In this document: positions 10,346 to 21,842 of the stretch, piece by piece | Layout of the letters: every line of letters starts with the position of its first letter | Numbering within the stretch: the first letter of the stretch is position 1 | Source of the DNA: Synchiropus splendidus | Lineage: Eukaryota > Chordata > Actinopteri > Syngnathiformes > Callionymidae | DNA length: 64,000 bases | Direction: 5' to 3' | Assembly: GCF_027744825.2 (NCBI RefSeq) | Contig: NC_071336.1 | Coordinates: 26,382,501-26,446,500, forward strand | Notes under the pieces: model-generated | What the model was told of the DNA's origin: nothing | Seen by the model: the letters and a program-made list of their open reading frames with translations, nothing else | Database searches by the model: none | Position numbers and translations under genes: made by a program

Positions 10346-13320
10346 GTTTTAAAAACTCTCTCTGTTGCTGTTGACTTTGTTGTTGACAAAAAATATCTAT
10401 AATGCACTGGTTTGTGTTTGTAAATGATTTTCCCCAAAAATTGTCATGATCATGTTTGAGAATGCTGTCGAATTTGTCCAAAAACACCACTGTTTCTTGG
10501 AATGTGAAGTAGAAACCCCTCCAGACTGCCACTTGTCTCTTACATCTGGGGTCGGAATGGGTCAGCTGGGATTGGTGGGGGGGGGGCTCCTGCAATGATT
10601 GACAAGGGTCGCAGAGGTCACTGAAGTGTCTGAAAGAGTGACAGTGGAAAGTGGTTAACCCTGAGATGATGCTCCGCATTTGTTTGGCCCACAGTTTAAT
10701 TCATTGGAACGTGGTTCACGGTGATTCACCAACACAGGCTTCTTCTGTCAGCCTCACTAGCAACGCCTAGTTGTTCTTAATATTCCTTTCAGTAAAGAGT
10801 CCTTATTTTGAAACTTTTGCTCTAGAGCAACATTTTAATAAATACATAAAACACAGGTGGCTGGTTACTTGCTCATATCGTGGTACGAGAGGTGAAAACT
10901 TAGATGAAGGTCGTTCAGATGAAAGTATCTGTGTTGTTATTGGGTGCAAAAACAATAGTTCTCCCAACCAAATTGAATTTAAGTTGTGTATCTCTGGGAG
11001 CCATCAGATCCTTTTCTGCCGCATCGATTGGTTGTGGGGGAAGTTGTAAATGTACAATATCAATCTAAAAAAAAAAAAGCAGTTTCAGCTGTGTCTGAAC
11101 CACTACAGTGGTGTTGGCCCAAGCATTGAATGTTGCAGTTAAGTCTTGAGTGCTTCAGGTTACCCCCCGTCTCATACTTGAGAGCATCAATAGAAACTCT
11201 CAGAGACTGTGTTTCTCCACTCGACAAGTTCAGATCCGCGCTGTGTGTCTTTGACCTCACAATAAAAACAAACAACCCCATGAACTTTGACTGAAGCAAG
11301 AAGGGTTTGTGGCGCTCGTCTCTGTCCGTGTGAAGCCTCTCTTCACGACACTCCCAGCAGAACTTTCTCCACTCTTCCTGGTGAACCCTGCGGAGGAAAT
11401 GCGCCGCCAAGTAATGACAACCTTTGTGCTGCCGTCAAGACTGAACACGCTGATTCAGGTGTGCGACAGGAGACAGCAGGTCGTTTAGGTCGTCTGCGGT
11501 GTTGATCCGGGGAGACTGGTTGTCTCTGCTCTTACTGTTGTTTAGAAAAATCTGTTTTTGCCTTTGTTAAACTCAAAATATTCCGAGGCGTATACATTTA
11601 TATCAAGTCGAATGAGGTGCACAGCGCTATTCTCGCCGGTAGATGGCGCTGTTTGCTCAGTTCAACGGTGAGGTTCACAGATGTGGTTTTTGAGGTAAAA
11701 AACAAACTGCTTGGTGAACCAATATGACAGAAAGCCTCACATATGTTTGAACAGAGCAACCTTAAGTTGCCTATTTTATTAAAAATAAGTCCTTCCCAGC
11801 GTAATGTTGGCAACGTTTCAGGTCAACCCCACTGTAATTGGAGGGTAACGATCGTACGTGAATTCTAAAAGCGGCTCTTGCGACAACTGCTGTATTCACT
11901 GGTTCAGCAGATGTGCTCCGCTGAACAGCTGCTTTTGTCTCCTCAGCAGCGAGCCACAAATCAAACCATCACAATTCACCCGCTAATCAAAGACGCCGCT
12001 TGGTTACTGTAGATCATCAGATGCCAGTGCATTGCTTTAATTGGGACCAAAACCAGATACATTTGTTGCAGCCGATGGAGGAAGAAAAAAAAAGTGCCTC
12101 TATTAGGGGTCTCTTTTAGATGTGAGATCATGTGAACAGACCACCTGTGGGGCTTTCATTGCTGCTTCAATATCATTCATGTCAAGGCCCCTGCACTCGC
12201 TGACACAGCTTGAGCAGAGGGAGAGATGTTTCAATTCAAGACCCAGAAAAAGGGGAGAAAAAGACAAGACGCAGGGGCTCTGGCAGGTTTCAGCTCTGAC
12301 AAACCTCCTGGAAAAAAAAAAAAAAAAAAAAAGTAAGGGTTCCAAAATGGTCTTTCAATTGTAGGACACCCATCAAAGCGTCCAAATGGGGACGTTTAGG
12401 GGAACCTTGGCACATCAGACAGACACTCCTAATACACACCACCTTTTATTCTCGGCTGTTAAAAAAGAAAGATCAAAGTTTCTGCAGATGAAAAGGGTCC
12501 GTTCCCTGCATTTATACCCCATTCACCCACGGTCCAGCCCCCCACCCTTTTTTTTTTTTTAACTAAATTAAGAAAGCGGGCTTCTGCAGGCATGTGAAGA
12601 GGACTTGAACAATTATGGAGATGCTCCAACTCAACCCCTGCCTCTAATTACCTCCCTCTAATGGTTACAGGGGCTTTCTTATTTTAGCGTCTTTATATTT
12701 CATTTCTTTTTGTGGCTCTTGGTGTGATTTTGTGCTGAGGTTACCTTTGATTTTAGCGTGCGGTGATGTCACTGTTTAGATGACGTAACAGCTGGGTTTA
12801 TCAGCAGTAAAATACAGTGAAGTTTCTTATTTTATTCGGCATAAATTTGTGAGATCATGATCTGATGCAGTTTGTTTTCAAGTCTATTTTCAGTACGCTG
12901 TACTTCAGGAAAGCATTTACCTATAGCTGAACCAGAATCTGCTCTGTATGACTCACCTTTTTTCTTCTATTTAATAATGATCATTTAGTTCCTTATAACT
13001 TCTAAACACTGTTATTTATTTTAACAAGTGCAAGTGCTAAACATGTAAATTCGCTTATGGTGCTCATTCAACCTAAGTGTATTACTATCATAAATTTCAG
13101 AAGCAAAGAAGCCACCACGCTTTACTCAGTCACACGTATTCTGCTTCTATTGGTTTGAAACCTGCAACCCAAATTCAGTTTTGGAAATTCAAGTAAAATT
13201 ATCTTATTTAGAGAGCTGTTTTTTTCAATGTATGACAGTAAACTGAAACATGTATCAACAAAGAAACTCAATATCTTGAAAACGTTTGAAAACACTTCAA
13301 ACCAAACTTTAATTTATCAA
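10346..13320. other. Gene-free interval between the repeats and fzd8
   Basis: No supported gene. Short open frames (for example minus 11060-11410) have no recognisable domain. It holds homopolymer runs (A at 11069-11080, A22 at 12311-12332, T12 at 12549-12560) and a G-run at about 10576-10585. The last part, next to the fzd8 3' end, may contain UTR or regulatory sequence, but nothing can be assigned. Confidence 0.4.
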
Positions 13321-13324
13321 AGGT

Positions 13325-13330
13325 TTTATT
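13325..13330 (-). terminator. Candidate fzd8 polyadenylation signal
   Basis: TTTATT on the plus strand, i.e. AATAAA on the gene strand, lies about 495 bases after the fzd8 stop codon. Another match lies near 12830. Choosing the nearer one gives a 3'UTR of about 0.5 kb (13325-13823). Confidence 0.4.
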
Positions 13331-13823
13331 GTCAAAATAAAGATCATATTTGTGCTTTTTTTCAGAAAAGAACATCTACAATTTATACAAATTTACAATA
13401 TAAACTTTCTTTTTTTTATACACAAATGTACATATTTCATATAAATACAAAAAAAAAAGTGTGACCCGTAAAATACTTGGGGTGCTATTAAGGCTTAATT
13501 TAAACCATCTTGATTGGCGATGTTATCTGGCACTATGAAGATAAGAAATGGTTATAAAAATGGTCTTTGTATGAAGCTAGTTAAGGAGAACAATTGTCTC
13601 GGTAAAACAAGTAATGCCCGGTCTCAGTCTGCAGCTCTAATACATATAAACAGAGAGGAGTTGACCCGTGTGAATGCCTGGACATTGTTTTAGGAGCTCT
13701 CCCCTGGAGGTGTGTGGGGACTTTGGGAGCACCTCAGCAGCAGGTCATTACCATGTAAATCGCCGAAGACAGAGAGTGATGGGTTATCTCCCAAACAATT
13801 AGCAGTCTACATAAGCTGCTCAT

Positions 13824-15557
13824 TCAAACCTGGGACAATGGCATCTGCTTGGGGCAAGACACCGAGCTGGCCGTGCCGGACCTCCACGTCAGTCCCGTGC
13901 TAACGTCGCTGTACATGGACCCGCTGGTGGCTTTGCTGCCCCAGCAGCACTTGGTGCAAAAGTTCCTCCATGAGTCCAGAGTCTTCCCCGACCATATCCA
14001 CACGCCGGAGGTGATGCCCACCAGAAGGCACATGAGGTACTTGAGCATGAACACTGCATAGTGTGGAGTCCTGCGGTCCCTCTCCAGCAAGCAGTTGGAG
14101 CAGTTGTGGGTGATCTCCCAGCTCTGTCTGTTGTGCTGCTCGTAGAAGTAGCAGGCTACTATGATTGTGGCGGGAACCGTGTAGAGTACCGTGAAGATGC
14201 CGATCCGCATCATCAGCTTCTCCAGTTTGTCTGTTTTGGTGCCACCTTGCTTGATGACGCTCCTGATCCGGAACAGCGACACGAATCCGGCCAGAAGGAA
14301 CATAGTGCCGATGAATAAATAAATAACAAGGGGGGCGAGGACGAAGCCCCGCAGGTTGTCCAGGTTCTGGTTCCCGACGTAGCAAATGCCAGCGACAGAG
14401 TCTCCGTCCACTGAGCTCAAAGCCAGAACCGCAATGGACTTCATGCTGGGGATGAGCCAGGCGGCCAGGTGGAAGTACTGGGAGTAGCTGGCGATGGCCT
14501 CGTTGCCCCACTTCATCCCCGCGGCCAGGAACCAGGTCAGGGACAGGATGACCCACCAGATGGAGCTGGCCATGCCGAAGAAGTAGATGAGCAGGAAGAC
14601 CACGGTGCACAGAGCAGGTCCGGTGGTCTCGTAGTGGATGTGCTCCAGGTCGTGCTCCCGGCTGCACGCCACTTTTTCATGTCCTTCGATCAGTCTGACG
14701 ATGTAGCCGATGGAAACAAACATGTAGCAGGCGGACAGGAAGATGATGGGCCTCTCCGGGTACTTGAACCTCTCCATGTCGATGAGGAAAGTGGCCACCG
14801 TGGCGAAAGTTGACACGAAACACAACACCGACCAGAGTCCGATCCAGAAAGCCGTGAAAGCTCTCTCGTCGTGCGTGAAATACGGATTGTGGCACGGCAT
14901 GGCACAGTTGGTGACCTGACCTGTTTTGACGCGGTTGTAAAGCGGGTGGCGGTCCGTGTTCACCGGCACCATGGGCTCCAGACACTTGCACCCGGGCTCG
15001 CACGGCGCTGCCGGCGGCTTGTACTTGCCAGCCGCGCTGGGACGTTTCGGGGGAACGAAGCCCTTGCCTGGGTTGTTGGTGGGCTTGGACAGAACCGGGG
15101 ACGCCGTCGTGGAGTCGGTTCTGTTGTAGTCCATACACAGCGTGTCCGGGGTGCCCTGCACCGGGAGCAGATCGCAGCGCATCCTGTCCGGCCAGGGGAA
15201 GCCGTACTGCCGCATGAGAGGCGCGCAGCCGGCCCGGGCTCTCTCGCACACGCTCCGGCAGGGCGGCAGCGGCTTCTTGTAGTCCTCCAGGCAGATCGGC
15301 GTGTACATGCTGCACAGGAAGAACTTCAAGTCCGGGGAGCACTGGATCTCCACCAGAGGCCAGAACTGGTGCACCTCCAGACCCGCCTCGTCCTGCGTGT
15401 CGTGGTTGAACTGGTTGGGCATGTAGGTGTAGTTGTAGCCGATGCCCTTGCACAGAGGCACGGCGATCTCCTGGCACGTGAGCTCCTTGGCCGTGGTGCA
15501 GCTGGACCTGGGCAGGAGGGCGAGTGAGAGGAGCAGGTATATCCCGAACACGTCCAT
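13824..15557 (-). CDS. fzd8: Frizzled-8 Wnt receptor, single exon
   Basis: Class F seven-transmembrane receptor for Wnt ligands at the plasma membrane; signals through Dishevelled. The 577-aa ORF has no intron, as in vertebrate FZD8. A signal peptide spans about residues 1-23. The cysteine-rich Wnt-binding domain (about 26-145) includes NYTYMPNQFNHDTQDEAGLE and an NYT glycosylation site (N42). A Pro/Lys-rich linker follows, then seven membrane segments from about 230 to 520. The Dishevelled-binding motif KTLDSW is at 525-530, and the tail ends SGTASSVSCPKQMPLSQV, typical of FZD8 rather than FZD5. It is shorter than human FZD8 because the Gly-rich linker and tail insertions are absent. The start ATG has a good context (GGG before, G after) and precedes the signal peptide. 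The paralogue (8a or 8b) cannot be told. Converges with gjd4. Confidence 0.97.
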   Translation of the reverse strand: MDVFGIYLLLSLALLPRSSCTTAKELTCQEIAVPLCKGIGYNYTYMPNQFNHDTQDEAGLEVHQFWPLVEIQCSPDLKFFLCSMYTPICLEDYKKPLPPCRSVCERARAGCAPLMRQYGFPWPDRMRCDLLPVQGTPDTLCMDYNRTDSTTASPVLSKPTNNPGKGFVPPKRPSAAGKYKPPAAPCEPGCKCLEPMVPVNTDRHPLYNRVKTGQVTNCAMPCHNPYFTHDERAFTAFWIGLWSVLCFVSTFATVATFLIDMERFKYPERPIIFLSACYMFVSIGYIVRLIEGHEKVACSREHDLEHIHYETTGPALCTVVFLLIYFFGMASSIWWVILSLTWFLAAGMKWGNEAIASYSQYFHLAAWLIPSMKSIAVLALSSVDGDSVAGICYVGNQNLDNLRGFVLAPLVIYLFIGTMFLLAGFVSLFRIRSVIKQGGTKTDKLEKLMMRIGIFTVLYTVPATIIVACYFYEQHNRQSWEITHNCSNCLLERDRRTPHYAVFMLKYLMCLLVGITSGVWIWSGKTLDSWRNFCTKCCWGSKATSGSMYSDVSTGLTWRSGTASSVSCPKQMPLSQV

Positions 15558-16070
15558 CCCGCAGGCGGCTCCGCTCCAGTCCGCTGCCCCTTTCTTCCGC
15601 TGCGATAGATCGGTCCGCGCTGTGGGTTAGACTCCACGCTGCGAGCCCATCGCGCTTCTGTGTGGATCTCACACGGAGTTGCCAGCAATGTGGGAGCCGT
15701 GTTTACTTTCAGCTGAAGCCGACGAGGAGGAGGAGGAGGAGGAGAAAGAGCCTGCAGGGCGGCGAGCGGCAGTCAAGATGGCTGGAGACAAGAGTCCACT
15801 TTATCCTCGCAGCCCACGTCCGAAATATCCTCCACGAGCTCGCAGACGACACGCGCACACTTCCGATGTGGTAACGCGGACAAATACAGGGCGCGTTTCT
15901 TTCATGAAAACCCTCCACTCGCCGTGATTTTTCAGACCCGGTTCTCTCACAAATCATCAGCCGGAGACGAACAGCAAACACTTATACCACAGGCTCCCCG
16001 GCCACGCCCCCGGAGGCCGCCCAGCCAATCAGGGCGCCAACAGGGCGGGACCTGCCCTGTCAGTCAAGCG
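15558..16070 (-). promoter_or_regulatory. fzd8 5'UTR and GC-rich promoter region
   Basis: A CpG- and GC-rich stretch directly upstream of the fzd8 start. At about 15995-16060 it holds a CCAAT box (CCAATCAGGG at 16024-16033), a CACGCCCCC GC/KLF-type box (about 16004-16012) and a GGGCGGGAC GC box (about 16043-16051). No TATA box at a fixed spacing is evident, as expected for a CpG-island developmental promoter. Transcription would run leftward, leaving a 5'UTR of a few hundred bases that includes a (CTC)n tract. The start site itself is not visible. Confidence 0.5.
15721..15750. repeat. (GAG)n/(CTC)n tract in the fzd8 5' leader
   Basis: A short run of about seven GAG units on the plus strand, CTC on the fzd8 strand, lies about 165-190 bases upstream of the ATG. 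Such pyrimidine tracts are common in 5'UTRs. The plus-strand EEEEEEE reading frame across it is a by-product. Confidence 0.6.
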
Positions 16071-18540
16071 CTTTTTGTTACCCAGCGCACGCTCAGACTC
16101 GTTTTGCCGTCTGCTGCTGCCAAGATTTATTATTTAACATCTAGACGACAATAGTCAACAAGCAGCATAGCGTTTCCATGCCACATGATCAACTTCAAAT
16201 TTTTATTTTTTTTATTTTTCCCATCTTGTTTTGCGCTCTGAAGTGGAGCAGCGGTCCATTTGCGCATGACAAGACTCCCCCAGTCAGCGACCTGACCCCG
16301 TGAGAAGACGCCATTCTTCTTCAAATGAGGTGCTAATGTTTCGTTTAACGCTCCGCGGGAGGCGTAATTGCGTCAGGCACATCCCTAAAAGTGTGAACGT
16401 GCCCACAGACTTGTCTGTGGACAGAACACTCTTGTTACTTTCCTATAATCCCAGATGCAATGGTGTGAACTCAGGCTACACCGAGGCCACTCAATACAAC
16501 TGTAATAACCGCCTGGTCTGTCCCTAACTGACCTCAGTTTAACCTAAGCAGCATCATAACTTGCTCTACATTCTACTTTTTCCTGGTTATTTTTGTATCA
16601 GGGAGATGAAAACAGTTCACTTGAATGCCTGTGACTTTATAGTAGCTTCATATATTTATGACACTAATCTATAAAACACCTCTCCAAGTTAAAGTGAACA
16701 CTTTTCTTTAACCACTACATCACTTTTTAGTTGTTGCACAGCTTTATCTTGGACTTTGCTTCGACAATGTCTGAATGTAACGTCATGTAATGTCATTACA
16801 AACTCCAAAGTGGATAAATAGCAAACATTATTGCAACAGTATAAAGCATTAAGTCCCATTAAACAACTTATTTCAAAAGTTTTTTTAGATAGTATAAACT
16901 TAATTGCGTCCCGATTCATGCCACTTACTATAGAGACGCCTTTCAATCTTAACAAATAGCTTGTGGCTTTCACAACTGTTGTGCCATGGTGATGACATTG
17001 ACTTTTTTTCCCCCCATCATGCAGGTAGTTTCCCGTGAAATGAGCCAAGACCAGGCGGCCATGTGACCAGTGCATCTGTTCGAAATTTGATATTCAATTC
17101 ACCGACAGGGGAAGTGAATAGAGGTTTTGTCCTCCGCTGCACACTCGCACGCTCACACTTTCCCCTCTCACTTGCTTGTAAACTCTTGAGTCCAAAGCTG
17201 CGTGTCTACAAAGCATCGCTGCAGAAATTGTGTGCCGGCGATGGGGCGGGGCAGGTATTATATCTGGATCGCAGCCAGGTTTTAATCATTTTCTTCAGCC
17301 TTGACCCGGTGGTGAATTGAACAACCCGGGGTGAGTTGTGTGGCGGCGGCTGAACATCAGGCTGATTAAGTGAGGAGCCCGTGTGTGATAACAAGGACGG
17401 CCTCTCTTAATGGCTGTTTGTTTTTGATCGGGAGACAAGGGTGGCGCTGTGGAGGAATGCGTGACCGCGCCGTGTGTGTATTTGTGGACGCAGCGATATT
17501 TTTCTCAATAATAAACCCTGGGATTTGAGATGTGTGAACAAGACCGCATCATAGAAGGGGAGGAAAGGTAAGGTGCTGGTCAGAGCGTAGGGAGCCATGT
17601 TGGAAGGACACGATAGGCTCCGTTGTGTGTTGAGACAATGATTTACTTGGGGAAGTTAACCCATATCTGCCAGGGTTAGACTTAGAAATCATTACTCATG
17701 TTGAACATGGAGCTTTTGCACTTAAAGATAACTCTATCCCGTGACCTACCCTTCGGAACATATAGGTAAAAAGCTCAGGTGTCAGAAGCTGTGTATGTAG
17801 CGTGGTGTTCCATGTTGAGCTGGGAGGTGGCCCCAGGTCGGACCCACAATATGCATGAGAGATTATGACTATTTTTTCCTAGAGCAGGTTTCTAGGGAAG
17901 GGGAAGTTTGGGTGTCTCTACTTTTGCGCAGAACCTTATTTAATGTAGCACCAAAAGTTTGGAGTCACCACAACATCAGACCAACATATGTTCATTTGAA
18001 GCAGTTTTTATAGTGGTTTACAGGCGACAAGCTTCGCAACTGTAATGACTGAATCTAACCTTAACACGTTTGCGACGGAACACTTCTGTTCAGGCTACTG
18101 CGAAGGCATCCTCGGTACAGTTGTCGGACTATTGATTGTCCCTTTCACTTGACTGTTTGTGTGTTTCCATAGCAACAAAGCTGGGGCCTCAGTCTATGAG
18201 GATGTTGATTAGGAAACCAGCTGGTTGCTGGTGTTGGTTTGCGGAAGCTAATGCTAAAGTTGAGAAGACGGTTAGTGTTTTAGTGGTGAATGCTTCAGTA
18301 GGCTAACTCATAGGGCACTTTTTAGCTGATGGGAATGTAGAAAGAAGAGAAGCGCTCGGCCGACTCAAGACGACCAATGAATCCAAAGTGACCTCAGGAT
18401 CAAAAAGTTAATTTGTCCCGTTGAAGGCCTCACCGTGTCAGACGGAATCAAGTGCTGCCCGCTAAAGAAAACTAAGCCTCTTCTGCCAGATGCAGAATCA
18501 CCTCGGAGATGGCGAGAAGCAGATATGCTAATGCAACTTT
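16071..18540. other. Upstream flank of fzd8 without recognised genes
   Basis: Mixed-composition sequence. A T-rich run at 16199-16220 and short open frames lack recognisable domains. 17040-17640 is relatively GC-rich and could be regulatory, but no specific site stands out. Confidence 0.35.
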
Positions 18541-18559
18541 ATCTTGTAAAGGGAAAGCT

Positions 18560-19030
18560 TGGAGGAGATTTAGCCAATCTGCCGGACACAATTCCAAGAG
18601 CCTGGCTGGCATTTAGCGGGCTCGCGCTAACCCGGGGCGGCTTGTTAAGACTTCATTAGCTGTGTTTGCTCAGGCCTCTTCTCTCTCAAAGAGGTGCTGG
18701 GTGGCTCCCCGGGCTCCGGCCTCGGCCCCGCCATAGACGCTCCATATGGGGCTTGTTTGCTCTCGGCTGGCCTGGTAATCACTTTCAGGTGGAGCTGGAG
18801 GAGAGCTGAGGGGATTTGGCGCTGGAGCTCCCCCGACCCTCGCCAGAATCCGCCAAGGTGCCCCCATGGTGACGGAGCATGGAGCGTGTACCCTGTGAAT
18901 TAGCTCACCTAGAGCCCATTACCTTAACAAACACAGCCAGCCCCTCCAATCAGCCTACTGCTGTGAGGACAGGCGGCCCCTGTAAATCCTTCCTCTGTCC
19001 CCTGGCCGGGACCCTGCGGAGCTTATGTGT
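18560..19030. promoter_or_regulatory. Candidate cis-regulatory element
   Basis: An unusually GC-balanced, low-repeat island in an AT-rich desert about 3 kb upstream of fzd8. It contains several homeobox-like TTAGC/TAAT cores (including ATTAGCTGTG, GAATTAGCTCACC and GCCCATTACCTTAAC), a CCAATCAG and a TAATCACTTTCA site. It looks like a conserved noncoding element, but this is judged only from texture and motifs; conservation was not tested. Confidence 0.25.
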
Positions 19031-21580
19031 GTGTGCTTGTAGGAGACAAAAAACTATTAACTGTGTGATTGAGTCAAATAGATTTCAGTTTAATTAAAGA
19101 GGGACAATGGCTTTACAGGATGGTTTGTTACAATTCTTCTTTACAGCAAACATACAGCAGCAAGTCATATACTATATTTCGAGCAGAGAGCAGTTGTAAA
19201 ATGTCCACCCCGTTTGTTTTCCCTGACAGTCTGTTAACTTTACATTATTCTCAAAGAAGTCCATTCTGTTTTTCAGAGCCCTAAATGTATGCGTGAGTCA
19301 TCTCTGTTCTTGATCCTTACACTTATTATCCGGTACCTTTTGTTCCGCCTTGTTCTTTTTCATCTTTCCTTTCGCGCCTGTGGTGGTGATCATCACCTTT
19401 TGGTTTGATAGATACCCACTTCACCATCCAGTAGTTGTATAAAGTATGTTATTTTTGGGAAATAAAAACATGACATTTTGTGCATTTGTTCCACACTTTG
19501 ATAGCTTGAAGAGGCTGAAGCTATGGTCAAGTGTCAATATTATGTTCAAAGGGTTGCTGTACCTTCTGAAATTATCTATTTATGGGCTTGTTTATTACAT
19601 GTAATTAAAGCAATCATTTCTATGCACATGTCTGCACTGGGCATAAGCTTACAAATTTCAATAAAGACAAATTTCACTCCAAAGTTTCTTACAGGTCTGC
19701 CATGATATACCTTTTATTCTGGTGGTATTCTGCATACCACAACGAATCAGACCTCTTTTGACCAGTAACACCTTTAGCATTTTGTGGTTCAGTCAAGGCC
19801 TCCTTGTAAATATAGATCCAAAAAACTGTAGTTTAAAGTCCAGACACCATTCATCTTCACATAATTGCTGTTGCTATTCCGGTGTGAGCTGATCCTTCCC
19901 CCAGAATGAGAGTCATTTACAGGATGTCAGGAAGCTTTTCACTCGAGTGTTATGACTAAAACATCAAGACTTTTCCAATTTTAAAACTAATTAAAAACAA
20001 CATTTCCTCCACAAGGAGAGTCCCTTCCTTTCCCAGAGAAATCACTTCTGTTGGCCGGCGTCCCTGAGCGGCGCAAGTGTGTGTTTGTGTGTTATTGTGT
20101 AATTGTTTGGAGTTTTTCTGCCATCTGATGCCACAAGAATCTGGCCAGCCAGCAGAAGTCTGCTTTTGGCTGCCGGGACTCCTGCTACTTGACACTCCTG
20201 TCAGATTTATCTCCCCTCTTGTAAAACAGCATGCAACTTGTTCTCCCTGTCCAGGAAAGTAAGTGAGCCCACTGAGAGTTGTGTTTTGCTCAGGAAACAC
20301 ACTTCACTGCAAACCCACACGGAGTAATGTGTGTAATAGCTGTGGCTGATTCTCTTAAATCCTGCATGTAACTGGAGATGAGTCTTGCATGCCTGAGATG
20401 ACACTTCCACAAGTATTCTCGGTGTCTGGTTCCAACACATGGGTCTGCAGGTTTAAGCAGCTAAGGATGGGAATTTAGTTAAATTCTGTGTAGACTCAGG
20501 GTGGGTAATGTGAAAATGTTACGTGGAAAAATAACAAAAAACATAAAATAGAAGGAGAAGAATCTGTCGAAAAAATTGTGTTAGCTACAGTTAAATGATA
20601 ATATATGGCAAAAACATGAGTGGAATTGATTTTATGAGCAGTGTCCATGAGCGTTTTTAACGCTTTAAGATTTGAGTTCCAAGTTCCAAGTCAGTTCCAA
20701 GAGGAACTATAGGAACAATAGTGATATTTACAGCAAGTATACATGTAGGAATAAAAAACATATTTCTAAATCTGCTCCAGTTTACTCACTGAGTGCAAAA
20801 TTGCAGCAACACTTAAACAACAATTTGTTACTTGTGTCGCTGAGCGCACGTGTGGGACACATGGACCCTAAATTTCATGTGTTCATCAAATCACATGCCG
20901 ACTCAAGCTGGGGTTAGTGCTTCCACTATTATTAGGTCTTATTGCCGTAATTGTGACCAATCATGTGTCATTTTCTCTAACTACCAAGCCTGTTCTTTTA
21001 ATTTAGAGTGACATGAGCTGTGCTGAGCCTATAGACAGCCAGCGCTATTTATTTTTTACAAGCAAACTGAAAAGACATCATGCCACAGTAAGACAGTACC
21101 ACAGAGTAGACTAGTTTCAGTATGTTGAGATGAAATGGAGTACATCGATTTTTGTTTATTTATCAGTCAGTGAAGTGAAAAATCTGCTCGATCACAAATA
21201 TATATTTCAGAATATAATGAATCGAGTTGTTAAGTAACTGGAATGATATTCATTTAATGCTTTTATTGGGATCAGGCTTCTCTTATTTGTTTATTATCTG
21301 TAGCTTCATGTTTCTCTGCTTTAAAAAAAAGCTGAAGATTTATTGTTTGCGTTGTTTATTTTGGAAGAATCTCGACCATAAGATCAGATATAAATGAGAA
21401 AGCAATGATTAGACGCCTGAAGCTTGATAAATGTATTGCTTTTTACACTAATAAAAACTGAAATGATCTCTTTTCTACCTGTTTCATTTTTGGGAATTGA
21501 GGCCTGCTGCCTTCCTTAAATGGATTCACTTTTTTTCTATAGCTTTTGTGGAGCGCTATAACCCCAACGCACGCTACCTC
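19031..21580. other. AT-rich gene-free interval
   Basis: No gene supported. Open frames are short and low in complexity. No clear repeat family was recognised. Confidence 0.35.
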
Positions 21581-21735
21581 TCATGTCTTACTTTCAGTGG
21601 TATCCTCTGTTTTGGTACGACGCGGTGTGTGGCGCCCTGTGAAACAGATGGCGAGGGCAAGGATGACCGCCAGACAGATGGAGGTGAAGAGCAAGAGGCA
21701 GAGAACCGCATGGAAGGTAAGTGGGAAACCACAAC
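21581..21735 (-). CDS. Candidate terminal exon encoding a membrane segment
   Basis: On the minus strand a pyrimidine-rich acceptor (TGTGTCTCTCCCTCAG) is followed by a phase-compatible open frame. It encodes about 50 residues with one strongly hydrophobic segment (AVLCLLLFTSICLAVILALA) and then a short basic/acidic tail GRHTPRRTKTEDTTESKT before a TGA at 21583-21581. Third codon positions are mostly G/C, and the protein would suit a single-pass membrane protein end. I do not recognise the family. The opposite strand has a good donor (GAAGGTAAGTG) at 21718 with an acidic open frame, so the coding strand is uncertain, and upstream exons were not found. Confidence 0.3.
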
Positions 21736-21842
21736 CTGAGGGAGAGACACAGCAGATGTGTAAGAGCACAAATGGCCTTGCAGAGATTTCCGGGCTTGTT
21801 GTTGGCTGGTTCCGATCCCAAACCACCGCCAGGGCTCATTAG

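Noticed and set aside
13900..15672. Long overlapping frames antisense or out of frame with fzd8 (255, 331 and 218 codons)
   Set aside because: Shadows of the GC-rich fzd8 coding sequence; no known domains and no independent splice or promoter signals.
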